A stretch of 5,469 nucleotides of DNA from Clostridia bacterium (GTDB lineage Bacteria; Bacillota; Clostridia; Oscillospirales; Acutalibacteraceae): positions 1 through 5,469 of the forward strand of contig JAFVTZ010000011.1 in the NCBI GenBank assembly GCA_017502965.1, given 5' to 3'. Below the pieces are notes generated by a model. It did no database searches and was not told the DNA's origin. It worked only from the letters and a program-made list of their open reading frames with translations. Numbering within the stretch: position 1 is the stretch's first letter; each line of letters opens with the position of its first letter. The position numbers and the translations under genes are program-made. Shown here piece after piece: positions 1 through 5,469 of this stretch.

Positions 1-14
1 ACGGGGGAAACGGT

Positions 15-2099
15 TTGGATAAGATCAGTTCACTTTTCGGTATTAACGTTTTTAACGATTCAGTTATGAAGGAACGTTTGCCGAAAGATACATACGAAAT
101 TTTAAAAAGCACTATAAAAGAGGGTAAAACTATTGACAGCAGCATTGCCGACACAGTTGCAACCACTATGAAAGACTGGGCGATAGAAAAAGGTGCCACT
201 CATTATACCCATTGGTTTCAGCCGCTTACAGGTATTACTGCAGAAAAGCACGACAGGTTTATAAGTCCAACTGATGACGGTCATGTTATTATGGAGTTTT
301 CGGGAAAAGAACTTATAAAAGGTGAACCGGATGCTTCTTCTTTCCCTTCAGGTGGACTCAGAGCTACTTTTGAAGCGCGCGGTTATACTGCCTGGGACCC
401 GAGTTCTTACGCATTTATTAAGGATGATACTCTTTGTATTCCAACCGCTTTCTGCTCTTACAGCGGCGAGGCTCTTGACCAGAAAACCCCCTTGCTTCGC
501 AGTATGGAAGCAATAAATAAACAGGCACTCAGAATTGTTAAACTTTTCGGACATGAGGATGTTAAAAGGGTTAATGTAACAGTAGGTCCTGAACAGGAGT
601 ATTTCCTTGTTGATAAAACTATGTATGAAAAACGCCCTGACCTTATTTTCTGTGGAAGAACACTTATCGGTTCAATGCCGCCTAAAGGTCAGGAGATGGA
701 CGATCATTATTTCGGAGTTTTAAAACCGAGAGTTGCCGCTTTTATGCGCGAACTTGACTGTGAACTCTGGAAACTCGGTGTGCTTGCAAAGACTGAGCAC
801 AATGAGGCGGCTCCCGCTCAGCATGAACTTGCGCCTATTTTCACAACGATAAACATTGCGGCTGACCATAATCAACTGACAATGGATATGATGAAAAAAA
901 CCGCTTTAAAACACGGTCTTGTATGTTTGCTTCACGAGAAACCTTATGACGGTGTTAACGGTAGCGGTAAGCATAATAACTGGTCGCTTTCTACCGATAC
1001 AGGTATAAATTTCCTGAAACCAGGCAAAAACCCTGAGAAAAACCCACTCTTTTTGCTCACATTAGCGGCAGTTTTAAAGGCCGTGGACGAGCATCAGGAA
1101 CTGCTCAGAATTGCTGTTGCAACTGCAGGTAACGACCACCGTCTTGGAGCAAATGAAGCACCGCCTGCAATTATTTCGATTTTCCTCGGTGATGAACTGA
1201 CAGATATTCTTCAGTCTATAGCACACGGCGTTCATCACGATAATGCAGAGCGTATAAAAATGAATATGGCAGATATTATTCCGTCTATCCGAAAGGATAA
1301 TACTGACCGCAATCGCACATCTCCTTTTGCTTTTACAGGTAATAAGTTCGAATTCAGAATGCTCGGTTCCGCATCTTCGATATCTGATACCAATGTTATG
1401 ATAAACACTATGGTAGCGGAAGTTTTCTCCGAATTTGCAGACAGACTTGAAAAAGCAGAAGATTTTGATGCAGAGGTAAATGCTCTGATTAAAGAATCAG
1501 TTTTAAAACATTCAAGGATTATTTTTAACGGCGATGGTTATTCCGAAGAATGGCAACTTGAGGCATATCAGCGCGGTCTTCTGAATCTCAGAAGTACTGT
1601 TGATGCTTTACCGCTTTTAAAGACAGATAAGAATATTGAATTGTTCGAAAAGCATAAAGTCCTTAACCGCACCGAAATCAACTCACGTGTGGATATAATT
1701 CTTGAGAATTATGCTAAAGTGCTTCACATTGAGGCACTGACTCTTATTGATATGATGAGCCGCGAGGTTGTTCCTGCAATCTCTGCTTATACAGACCTGC
1801 TTTGTACAGCAGTGCTTAACAAGAAGGGTATTGGCGGTATTAACACCGATGTTGAAATGGGACTTATCACTCGGCTTTCTGCGGCAAATAAAGAGATATA
1901 TTATTTGACAGGTGAACTCAAAATGGCGGTTGCATCTGCTGAGAGATCAAAAGACCCACTCGAAAAGGCAAGGGAATATCACGATAAGATTTTAAAACTT
2001 ATGTCTGATATCCGTAAATATGCTGATAGCGCTGAAAGTGTTGTGCCATCTGATTACTGGCCATATCCGAGTTACGGAGATTTATTATTTAATATTTAA
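15..2099 (+). CDS. glnN: Type III glutamine synthetase (GSIII)
   Basis: Cytosolic enzyme that makes glutamine from glutamate, ammonia and ATP, the entry step of nitrogen assimilation. The 694-residue length fits the large GSIII class, not the ~450-residue GlnA class. Visible motifs: the GSIII N-terminal region (FNDSVM near 13-18, GATHYTHWFQP at 60-70), the metal/substrate motif GPEQEYF at 191-197, EHNEAAPAQHELAP at 261-274, the NGSGKHNNWS loop with H320 at 315-324, and the GSIII signature NRTSPFAFTGNKFEFR at 433-448, whose E446 and R448 correspond to active-site residues of the fold. The C-terminal YWPYPSYGDLLF is also typical of the class. The start is TTG at 15-17, preceded by GGGGGA at 3-8; the resulting N-terminus (MDKISSLFGINVFNDSVM) begins where family members usually begin. 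The frame is open to the window edge, so a slightly earlier start cannot be excluded. Promoter and any nitrogen-responsive control lie outside the window. The next gene follows after 17 bases. Confidence 0.97.
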   Translation: MDKISSLFGINVFNDSVMKERLPKDTYEILKSTIKEGKTIDSSIADTVATTMKDWAIEKGATHYTHWFQPLTGITAEKHDRFISPTDDGHVIMEFSGKELIKGEPDASSFPSGGLRATFEARGYTAWDPSSYAFIKDDTLCIPTAFCSYSGEALDQKTPLLRSMEAINKQALRIVKLFGHEDVKRVNVTVGPEQEYFLVDKTMYEKRPDLIFCGRTLIGSMPPKGQEMDDHYFGVLKPRVAAFMRELDCELWKLGVLAKTEHNEAAPAQHELAPIFTTINIAADHNQLTMDMMKKTALKHGLVCLLHEKPYDGVNGSGKHNNWSLSTDTGINFLKPGKNPEKNPLFLLTLAAVLKAVDEHQELLRIAVATAGNDHRLGANEAPPAIISIFLGDELTDILQSIAHGVHHDNAERIKMNMADIIPSIRKDNTDRNRTSPFAFTGNKFEFRMLGSASSISDTNVMINTMVAEVFSEFADRLEKAEDFDAEVNALIKESVLKHSRIIFNGDGYSEEWQLEAYQRGLLNLRSTVDALPLLKTDKNIELFEKHKVLNRTEINSRVDIILENYAKVLHIEALTLIDMMSREVVPAISAYTDLLCTAVLNKKGIGGINTDVEMGLITRLSAANKEIYYLTGELKMAVASAERSKDPLEKAREYHDKILKLMSDIRKYADSAESVVPSDYWPYPSYGDLLFNI

Positions 2100-2116
2100 T
2101 TTGAGGGGATAAATTT

Positions 2117-3523
2117 ATGAAAAAATTATTATCAATGATTCTTTGTGTTATTCTTCTATGCAGCGTTTTTGTGACTTCTGTCAGTGCGGCAACAAATTAT
2201 TGTGATTTGTTCCAAAGCCATGTAAGGTCTTTGCGTTGGTCACTTGAATTGAACGGACATAATTCTGTTGCAGAAGGTCAGGAATTTCCGACAATAGTTA
2301 TGATGGATTACATAAAAATGAAAATCATGGATGACTATGTAGACGAAACCCGCGAATACTCGCGCATTCCTGCTTCTGTTTTTGAAACGAAGGTTAAAAA
2401 ATGTTTCGCAGTAGTAGATGTTAATAAATTGCGTAGTTTTGAAGAAGAATTCTGGAATTCAGAAACCGGCGCTATGGATAAGAGAAAGATATACGACGAG
2501 GCAACAAATACTTATGTTTTTATTGCTGCAGGCGGTGTGGGAGACCCTTCTACCTATGCAATAAGCGGTTATATTAAAAACGGCAGTAAGTATACTGTTT
2601 ACAGTCATTTTATCGACCTTTCAGACGAAGGTATGGAAGTTACAGGTGTTGAGGGTAAAGACTATTTTGTCTATGAAGGTCAGAAATATAAGATTTATCA
2701 CAGCCTTAAAAATGTTGTTGAAACCGACGGTACAGATGTAAAATTCCATTCATGGCAACAGGTATCATCTGTTCCGAGCGCAAGCGAAATGATTACTCCT
2801 TCCACTAAGGTAGAAGACCCAATAACAAGCACTCCTTCAAACAGTACTCAGACGAGCAAACCTACCGAAAGCAAACCTGTAACAAGCACACCTGATACAA
2901 GTAAGCCTGAAGAGAATACAGCAACAGGTTCGGAAAGTGAAACCGGCAGTGATACATCTTCTGCTCCTGAAGCAGAAAAGCCACTTGTAACTGTTGCTAA
3001 AACAGATACTGCTAAACTCGAGACTGAGGAAAATGTTTTCCCCGAAGATACAGTTGTTAAGGTTGAGGAGATTAAAGAAACAGAAAAAATTGATACTATT
3101 AAAGTTGCATTAAAAGAGGTTTCTGAAAAGTTTGTTGCTTATGAAATTACAGCAGAGTGCAAAAATGTTTCTGTTCAGCCTGACGGTAAAGTAAAAGCAA
3201 CTTTCAATATTCCTGACGGTTATGATTTGAATAAAGTAGCGGTATTCTATGTGGCTGATAATGGCAATACCGAAAAACTCACATCTTCTGTGGATAAAGA
3301 CAGCAAAACCGTTGTTGCTGAACTTTCACATTTCAGCACTTATGTTGTGGCAGAAACCAATACTGTACAAATTCCTGAAGAAAGTGTTGGAACGACAGGT
3401 ACAATTGAAGATGAAAATACCGAAAAAGGCGGAGTATTACTCTGGATAATAATTGCTGTTGCAGTAATTGTTATTGCAGGCGGTGCTGTTGCATATATCT
3501 TTTTCTTTAAAAAGAAAGCATAA
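2117..3523 (+). CDS. Secreted, C-terminally membrane-anchored protein of unknown function
   Basis: No family is recognised for this 468-residue protein. The layout is clear. There is a signal peptide with KK at 2-3, a hydrophobic core at about 4-19 and a likely cut after VSA at residue 24. An extracellular region without a recognised domain covers about 26-225. A low-complexity Thr/Ser/Pro/Glu stalk with repeated SKP and TSTP units runs from about 226 to 290. A predicted beta-rich domain at about 290-412 carries IPDGYD (365-370) and LSHFSTYVVAE (403-413), a pattern common in surface proteins of gut Clostridia. One membrane helix follows at about 439-464, then KKKA. This implies outside exposure with a short cytoplasmic tail. 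There is no LPXTG motif, so anchoring is by the helix and not by sortase. The start is supported by GAGGGG at 2103-2108, 8 bases before the ATG. It lies 17 bases after glnN with no terminator between, so co-transcription is likely. An adhesin, sensor or binding protein are all possible; nothing in the sequence decides. Confidence 0.9.
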   Translation: MKKLLSMILCVILLCSVFVTSVSAATNYCDLFQSHVRSLRWSLELNGHNSVAEGQEFPTIVMMDYIKMKIMDDYVDETREYSRIPASVFETKVKKCFAVVDVNKLRSFEEEFWNSETGAMDKRKIYDEATNTYVFIAAGGVGDPSTYAISGYIKNGSKYTVYSHFIDLSDEGMEVTGVEGKDYFVYEGQKYKIYHSLKNVVETDGTDVKFHSWQQVSSVPSASEMITPSTKVEDPITSTPSNSTQTSKPTESKPVTSTPDTSKPEENTATGSESETGSDTSSAPEAEKPLVTVAKTDTAKLETEENVFPEDTVVKVEEIKETEKIDTIKVALKEVSEKFVAYEITAECKNVSVQPDGKVKATFNIPDGYDLNKVAVFYVADNGNTEKLTSSVDKDSKTVVAELSHFSTYVVAETNTVQIPEESVGTTGTIEDENTEKGGVLLWIIIAVAVIVIAGGAVAYIFFFKKKA

Positions 3524-3538
3524 TTAAATATTAAAATT

Positions 3539-3573
3539 AAAAAGCGGATACCCTTTCGGGTACCCGCTTTTTT
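3539..3573. terminator. Bidirectional intrinsic terminator between convergent genes
   Basis: The arms AAAGCGGATACCC (3541-3553) and GGGTACCCGCTTT (3558-3570) form a 13-base hairpin around a 4-base loop, and A/T bases on both sides can extend the stem. Read rightward, it has one A-C mismatch and is followed by a run of six T's that overlaps the stem end (3568-3573), ending the glnN unit. Read leftward, the same position becomes a G-U wobble, the loop becomes GAAA (a stable GNRA tetraloop), and the stem runs into TTTTTAATTTT, ending the high-cysteine peptide gene. It sits 15 bases after one stop codon and 15 bases before the other. Confidence 0.87.
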
Positions 3574-3588
3574 GCGCTTTGCTATGAA

Positions 3589-3720
3589 TTAGCAGCAGCC
3601 ACAGTTATTGTCGCAACCGCAGTTGCTTACTGTGTTGGTGCCGCCGCAACCGCCGCAGAAGAAGAGGATGAGGATAAGGATGATTATCCAAGAACAATTG
3701 TTACCACCAAAATTACACAT
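3589..3720 (-). CDS. Small high-cysteine, glycine-rich membrane-type peptide
   Basis: This 43-residue gene has ATG at 3720-3718 and TAA at 3591-3589 on the minus strand. The peptide starts MCNFGGNNCSW, has an aliphatic core WIIILILILFF at 11-21, and ends in a Cys/Gly/Asn tail with CGGCGG (22-27), NCGC (33-36) and NCGCC (39-43). Nine of 43 residues are Cys (2, 9, 22, 25, 34, 36, 40, 42, 43) and eight are Gly. It is supported as a real gene by an exact AAAGGAGGT ribosome site, a shared terminator just past the stop, and the non-random composition. From memory, short Clostridia proteins of this build are annotated as 'chorion class high-cysteine HCB protein 13'; that name reflects composition, not a known role. 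The hydrophobic stretch is short for a full membrane helix. Metal binding, disulfide cross-linking, or a spore-coat role are guesses. It is convergent with the glnN unit and divergent from ctsR. Confidence 0.85.
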   Translation of the reverse strand: MCNFGGNNCSWIIILILILFFCGGCGGTNTVSNCGCDNNCGCC

Positions 3721-3728
3721 TTACGAAA

Positions 3729-3737
3729 ACCTCCTTT
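3729..3737 (-). promoter_or_regulatory. Ribosome binding site of the high-cysteine peptide gene
   Basis: On the minus strand this reads AAAGGAGGT, a nearly complete match to the 16S anti-Shine-Dalgarno complement. The GGAGG core is 9 bases before the ATG. It decides both the strand and the start of the 43-codon gene. Confidence 0.85.
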
Positions 3738-3753
3738 TCTGTTTTCATCACAT

Positions 3754-3783
3754 ACTATGCAAAGAAAGGGAAGTGTGTTACAA
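3754..3783 (-). promoter_or_regulatory. Weak candidate promoter for the high-cysteine peptide gene
   Basis: On the minus strand, TTGTAA (plus 3778-3783) and CATAGT (plus 3754-3759) are spaced by 18 bases, each matching 4 of 6 positions of the housekeeping consensus. This would give a leader of about 27 bases. The fit is poor, and an alternative sigma factor (for instance a sporulation sigma) is as likely. It is listed because the gene must have a promoter in this short spacer. Confidence 0.22.
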
Positions 3784-3813
3784 TTTTTTTATGTGGGTAG
3801 CACTCAGGAAAAA

Positions 3814-3822
3814 TGTTATAAT
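3814..3822 (+). promoter_or_regulatory. Possible extended -10 box upstream of the main ctsR promoter
   Basis: TGTTATAAT is a perfect extended -10 element (TGnTATAAT), but no good -35 hexamer lies 16-18 bases upstream. The region is AT-rich, so chance is possible. If active, it would give a second ctsR transcript about 55 bases longer that runs through the CtsR operators. Confidence 0.25.
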
Positions 3823-3844
3823 AAAATAATGCTAAAATAAAAAC

Positions 3845-3861
3845 TTGACTTTTCCTGACTT
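3845..3861 (-). promoter_or_regulatory. CtsR operator 1, overlapping the -35 box
   Basis: On the minus strand it reads AGTCAGG-AAA-AGTCAAG, two direct heptads with a 3-base NAN spacer. The known CtsR site is RGTCAAA-NAN-RGTCAAA; the first heptad departs at its last two bases and the second at the last base. It covers the -35 hexamer of the ctsR promoter. It is the mirror of operator 2. Confidence 0.72.
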
Positions 3862-3872
3862 TCGTGTATAAT
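3845..3872 (+). promoter_or_regulatory. Main ctsR operon promoter (SigA type)
   Basis: TTGACT (3845-3850, 5 of 6 to consensus) and a perfect TATAAT (3867-3872) are separated by 16 bases. Transcription should begin near 3879, giving a leader of about 28 bases before the ctsR ATG. Both promoter boxes are embedded in or flanked by CtsR heptads, so the repressor would block polymerase directly. Confidence 0.85.
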
Positions 3873-3875
3873 AAA

Positions 3876-3892
3876 AGTCAGGAAAGGTCAAA
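3876..3892 (+). promoter_or_regulatory. CtsR operator 2, covering the transcription start
   Basis: It reads AGTCAGG-AAA-GGTCAAA. The second heptad is a perfect match to the CtsR consensus RGTCAAA, the spacer fits NAN, and the first heptad has two changed bases. It lies just after the -10 box and spans the predicted +1. This fits the negative autoregulation of ctsR known in Firmicutes. Confidence 0.82.
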
Positions 3893-3906
3893 AGAGGTGT
3901 AAAATT

Positions 3907-4359
3907 ATGAGAATGAGTGATTTGATAACTCGCGAAATTATAAGAATGTTAAACGAATCAGGGGAGAACACCGCCGAAATACAGCGTAATGAATTTGCAG
4001 GCATTATCGGTTGTGCGCCGAGCCAGATAAACTATGTGCTATCTTCAAGATTTACTCCTGAACACGGTTATATAATTGAAAGCCGCAGGGGCGGCGGCGG
4101 ATATATAAGAATAAAGCGGGTGGTGCTTAATTCCTCATCCGCCCTTATGCACATTATTAACTCAATAGGGAATACTATTGATGCTATGACTACCAGAATT
4201 GTTATTGAAAACTGTCTCGAATCAGGAATTGTTTCAAAAGAAACTGCAAAACTGATGGCGGCTGCTGTGTCGGGCAGTGTTTTGCAGACTGTGCCGCCAC
4301 AGTTTCGTGATATGCTACGCGCATCTGTTTTAAAGCAAATGCTACTTACTTTGATTTAA
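3907..4359 (+). CDS. ctsR: CtsR, transcriptional repressor of class III heat-shock genes
   Basis: Dimeric winged helix-turn-helix repressor that binds tandem RGTCAAA heptads in front of clp genes and its own operon and lets go on heat or protein stress. The 150-residue length is normal for the family. The N-terminal DNA-binding domain begins with SDLITREI (4-11), has the recognition-helix region CAPSQINYVLSSRFT at 36-50, and the hallmark wing SRRGGGGYIRI at 59-69. The arginine before the glycines (R61) corresponds to the wing arginine that, in Bacillus-type CtsR, contacts DNA and is a target of McsB. The C-terminal part (about 75-150) is the helical dimerisation domain. The ribosome site AGAGGTG (3893-3899) stands 7 bases before the ATG. 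First gene of ctsR-mcsA-mcsB, downstream of two CtsR sites, so autoregulated. A second in-frame ATG at codon 3 is less well spaced. Confidence 0.97.
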   Translation: MRMSDLITREIIRMLNESGENTAEIQRNEFAGIIGCAPSQINYVLSSRFTPEHGYIIESRRGGGGYIRIKRVVLNSSSALMHIINSIGNTIDAMTTRIVIENCLESGIVSKETAKLMAAAVSGSVLQTVPPQFRDMLRASVLKQMLLTLI

Positions 4360-4369
4360 GGTGATTAAA

Positions 4370-4867
4370 ATGTTATGTGAAAAATGCGGAAAAAACCATG
4401 CTACAACCCATATCCGTTCGGTAGTAAACGGAGTTGCCAAAGAACTGAATCTTTGCTCTTTGTGTGCTTCTGATTACGGATATACAAATATTCATCACAA
4501 CAGCCTTGCGGGGATGTTGGCATCACTGTTTGCCGATGCTCCGCAGATTCATTCGGCTGAAAATGAAATAAGATGCCCTGTTTGTAATTCGGGATTTTCG
4601 GATATTGCAAAATCAGGAAAAGCAGGTTGCGCTGAGTGTTACAAGGTTTTTGGAAACCGCCTTATGCCGTATCTCAAAAGGGTTCACGGCAGTACCCGTC
4701 ACGCAGGCAAAGTACCTAACAGCGCGCCGCTTATGGTAAAGCCTGACGGTGAAACTGTGGAGGGACTAAGGCTTGAACTCAACCGCTTGGTTGCAGAAGA
4801 AAAATATGAGCAAGCGGCGGTTATCAGGGATAAAATAAAGAAACTGGAGGGTGAGAAAAATGAATGA
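4370..4867 (+). CDS. mcsA: McsA, zinc-binding activator of the McsB arginine kinase
   Basis: McsA binds and stimulates the protein-arginine kinase McsB and takes part in control of CtsR and delivery to the ClpC system. The protein has 165 residues. Four CxxC pairs form two zinc-binding modules: C3/C6 with C29/C32, and C69/C72 with C87/C90. A C-terminal UVR-type helical hairpin (ELNRLVAEEKYEQAAVIRDKI, about 136-156, with the EKYEQAA(V)IRD core) ends the chain. The start is taken as ATG at 4370 and not the in-frame GTG at 4361, because AAGGTGA (4358-4364) is correctly placed for the ATG and because family members begin with M-x-C-x-x-C. The ribosome site overlaps the ctsR stop codon and the gap is 10 bases, so translation is probably coupled. 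Its 3' end overlaps mcsB by 8 bases. Confidence 0.96.
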   Translation: MLCEKCGKNHATTHIRSVVNGVAKELNLCSLCASDYGYTNIHHNSLAGMLASLFADAPQIHSAENEIRCPVCNSGFSDIAKSGKAGCAECYKVFGNRLMPYLKRVHGSTRHAGKVPNSAPLMVKPDGETVEGLRLELNRLVAEEKYEQAAVIRDKIKKLEGEKNE

Positions 4868-5469
4868 CAAAAATTTATGTCAGGATATAGTTGTAAGTAC
4901 CAGAATCCGCCTTGCCAGAAACCTCAGGGGTATTCCTTTCCCTTCGCGTATGAGCGATGTTCAGCGAGAAGAACTGAAAGAAAAAGTAAAAGCGGTTATT
5001 AAGGAGAGTAACACTCCTTTTGCAAAAACACTTAAATTTATTGATATGGCGAATGTTCCTGAAAATGAACTCGGCGCTATGGTGGAAAGGCATGTTATAA
5101 GTCCTGAATTTGCCAAAAGTCAGAAAAGCCGTGCTATCATACTGTCGCAAGATGAAAGCATAAGTATTATTATAGGTGAAGAAGACCATATAAGAATTCA
5201 GGTTATTTTATCGGGTCTGCAACTTGAAAAGGCTTACGATATAGCCGAAAGACTTGATACTTTGCTTTATGACAGCCTGCATTTTGCTTTTGATGAAAAT
5301 CTCGGTTATCTTACCGAATGCCCCACAAATCTTGGAACGGGGCTCAGGGCCTCTGTGATGCTGCATTTGCCGACAATAGAATCCGCAGGGGAGATTCCAA
5401 CCCTTAGCGATACTGTGGCAAAAATCGGTTTCACTGTCAGAGGTTTGTACGGTGAAGGCTCAAAATCGG
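4860..5469 (+). CDS. mcsB: McsB, protein-arginine kinase (5' part, cut by window edge)
   Basis: McsB phosphorylates arginines on proteins, which in Bacilli marks them for ClpCP degradation and inactivates CtsR. It shares the fold of creatine/arginine kinases. The first 203 residues are present, of the roughly 350 usual. Visible motifs: VVSTRIRLARNLRGIPFP at 11-28 (the ATP-binding S-x-R-x-R pattern), GEEDHIRIQ at 106-114, GYLTECPTNLGTGLRASVM at 149-167 with C154 at the catalytic cysteine position, and RGLYGEGSKS at 194-203. The usual Asn before EEDH is Gly106 here. The ATG at 4860 lies within the end of mcsA; GGAGG at 4846-4850 is 9 bases upstream. The frame is open with no stop to the last base, so the gene is truncated by the window and not broken. 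clpC would be expected next. Confidence 0.97.
   Translation, partial: MNDKNLCQDIVVSTRIRLARNLRGIPFPSRMSDVQREELKEKVKAVIKESNTPFAKTLKFIDMANVPENELGAMVERHVISPEFAKSQKSRAIILSQDESISIIIGEEDHIRIQVILSGLQLEKAYDIAERLDTLLYDSLHFAFDENLGYLTECPTNLGTGLRASVMLHLPTIESAGEIPTLSDTVAKIGFTVRGLYGEGSKS

Noticed and set aside
322..554. Short frames on both strands inside glnN
   Set aside because: They sit wholly within a conserved enzyme gene and have no ribosome sites or recognisable composition.
2800..2990. Repeated SKP/TSTP units as a DNA repeat or CRISPR
   Set aside because: The units are short, irregular and in frame, and encode the low-complexity stalk of the surface protein.
3430..3523. Sortase anchor at the C-terminus of the surface protein
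   Set aside because: A hydrophobic helix and basic tail are present but there is no LPXTG-like motif before the helix.
3608..3829. Plus-strand frame of 73 codons between the terminator and ctsR
   Set aside because: It lies antisense to the high-cysteine peptide gene, has no ribosome site, and its Pro/Gln-rich start is the mirror of the Gly/Cys codons.
3721..3906. CIRCE (HrcA) element or riboswitch in the ctsR leader
   Set aside because: The inverted repeat has CtsR heptads and an 11-base centre, not the 9-9-9 CIRCE pattern, and the leader is too short for a riboswitch.
4361..4369. GTG at 4361 as the mcsA start
   Set aside because: It would leave almost no room for a ribosome site after the ctsR stop; AAGGTGA is spaced for the ATG at 4370 and the family begins M-x-C-x-x-C.
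4875..5189. Minus-strand frame of 104 codons
   Set aside because: It is antisense to mcsB, whose motifs are unmistakable, and its Phe-rich composition is typical of a shadow frame.

Overview
The window comes from a low-GC, Gram-positive anaerobe of the Clostridia, most likely an Oscillospirales/Ruminococcaceae-type gut organism. This rests on gene content: a type III glutamine synthetase, a ctsR-mcsA-mcsB heat-shock operon of the Firmicutes type, a tiny high-cysteine membrane peptide of a kind seen in gut Clostridia, and strong Shine-Dalgarno sequences. The taxonomic placement is inferred; there is no rRNA in the window.

Left part (1-3588): a rightward pair. glnN encodes type III glutamine synthetase (ammonia assimilation) and starts at a TTG just inside the left edge. 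Only 17 bases later begins a secreted, C-terminally membrane-anchored protein of unknown function with a Thr/Ser/Pro-rich stalk. No terminator lies between them, so they are probably co-transcribed. The pair ends at a strong hairpin with T-runs on both sides, which also serves the convergent small gene.

Middle (3589-3906): on the minus strand, a 43-codon gene with a near-perfect ribosome binding site encodes a Cys/Gly-rich peptide with a short hydrophobic core. It is easy to miss because of its size. It is divergent from ctsR, and the 186-base spacer between them holds the ctsR promoter and two CtsR operator-like sites that form a 19-base-arm inverted repeat around the -10 box.

Right part (3907-5469): ctsR-mcsA-mcsB, tightly packed, with mcsB cut by the right edge. 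CtsR represses the operon at its own promoter. McsB is the protein-arginine kinase that marks proteins (CtsR among them in Bacilli) for ClpCP, and McsA is its zinc-binding activator. clpC would be expected to follow outside the window. The most interesting points are the symmetrical four-heptad CtsR control region, the high-cysteine peptide gene next to it, and the unexplained surface protein coupled to glnN. I did not see a clearly new multi-gene system.
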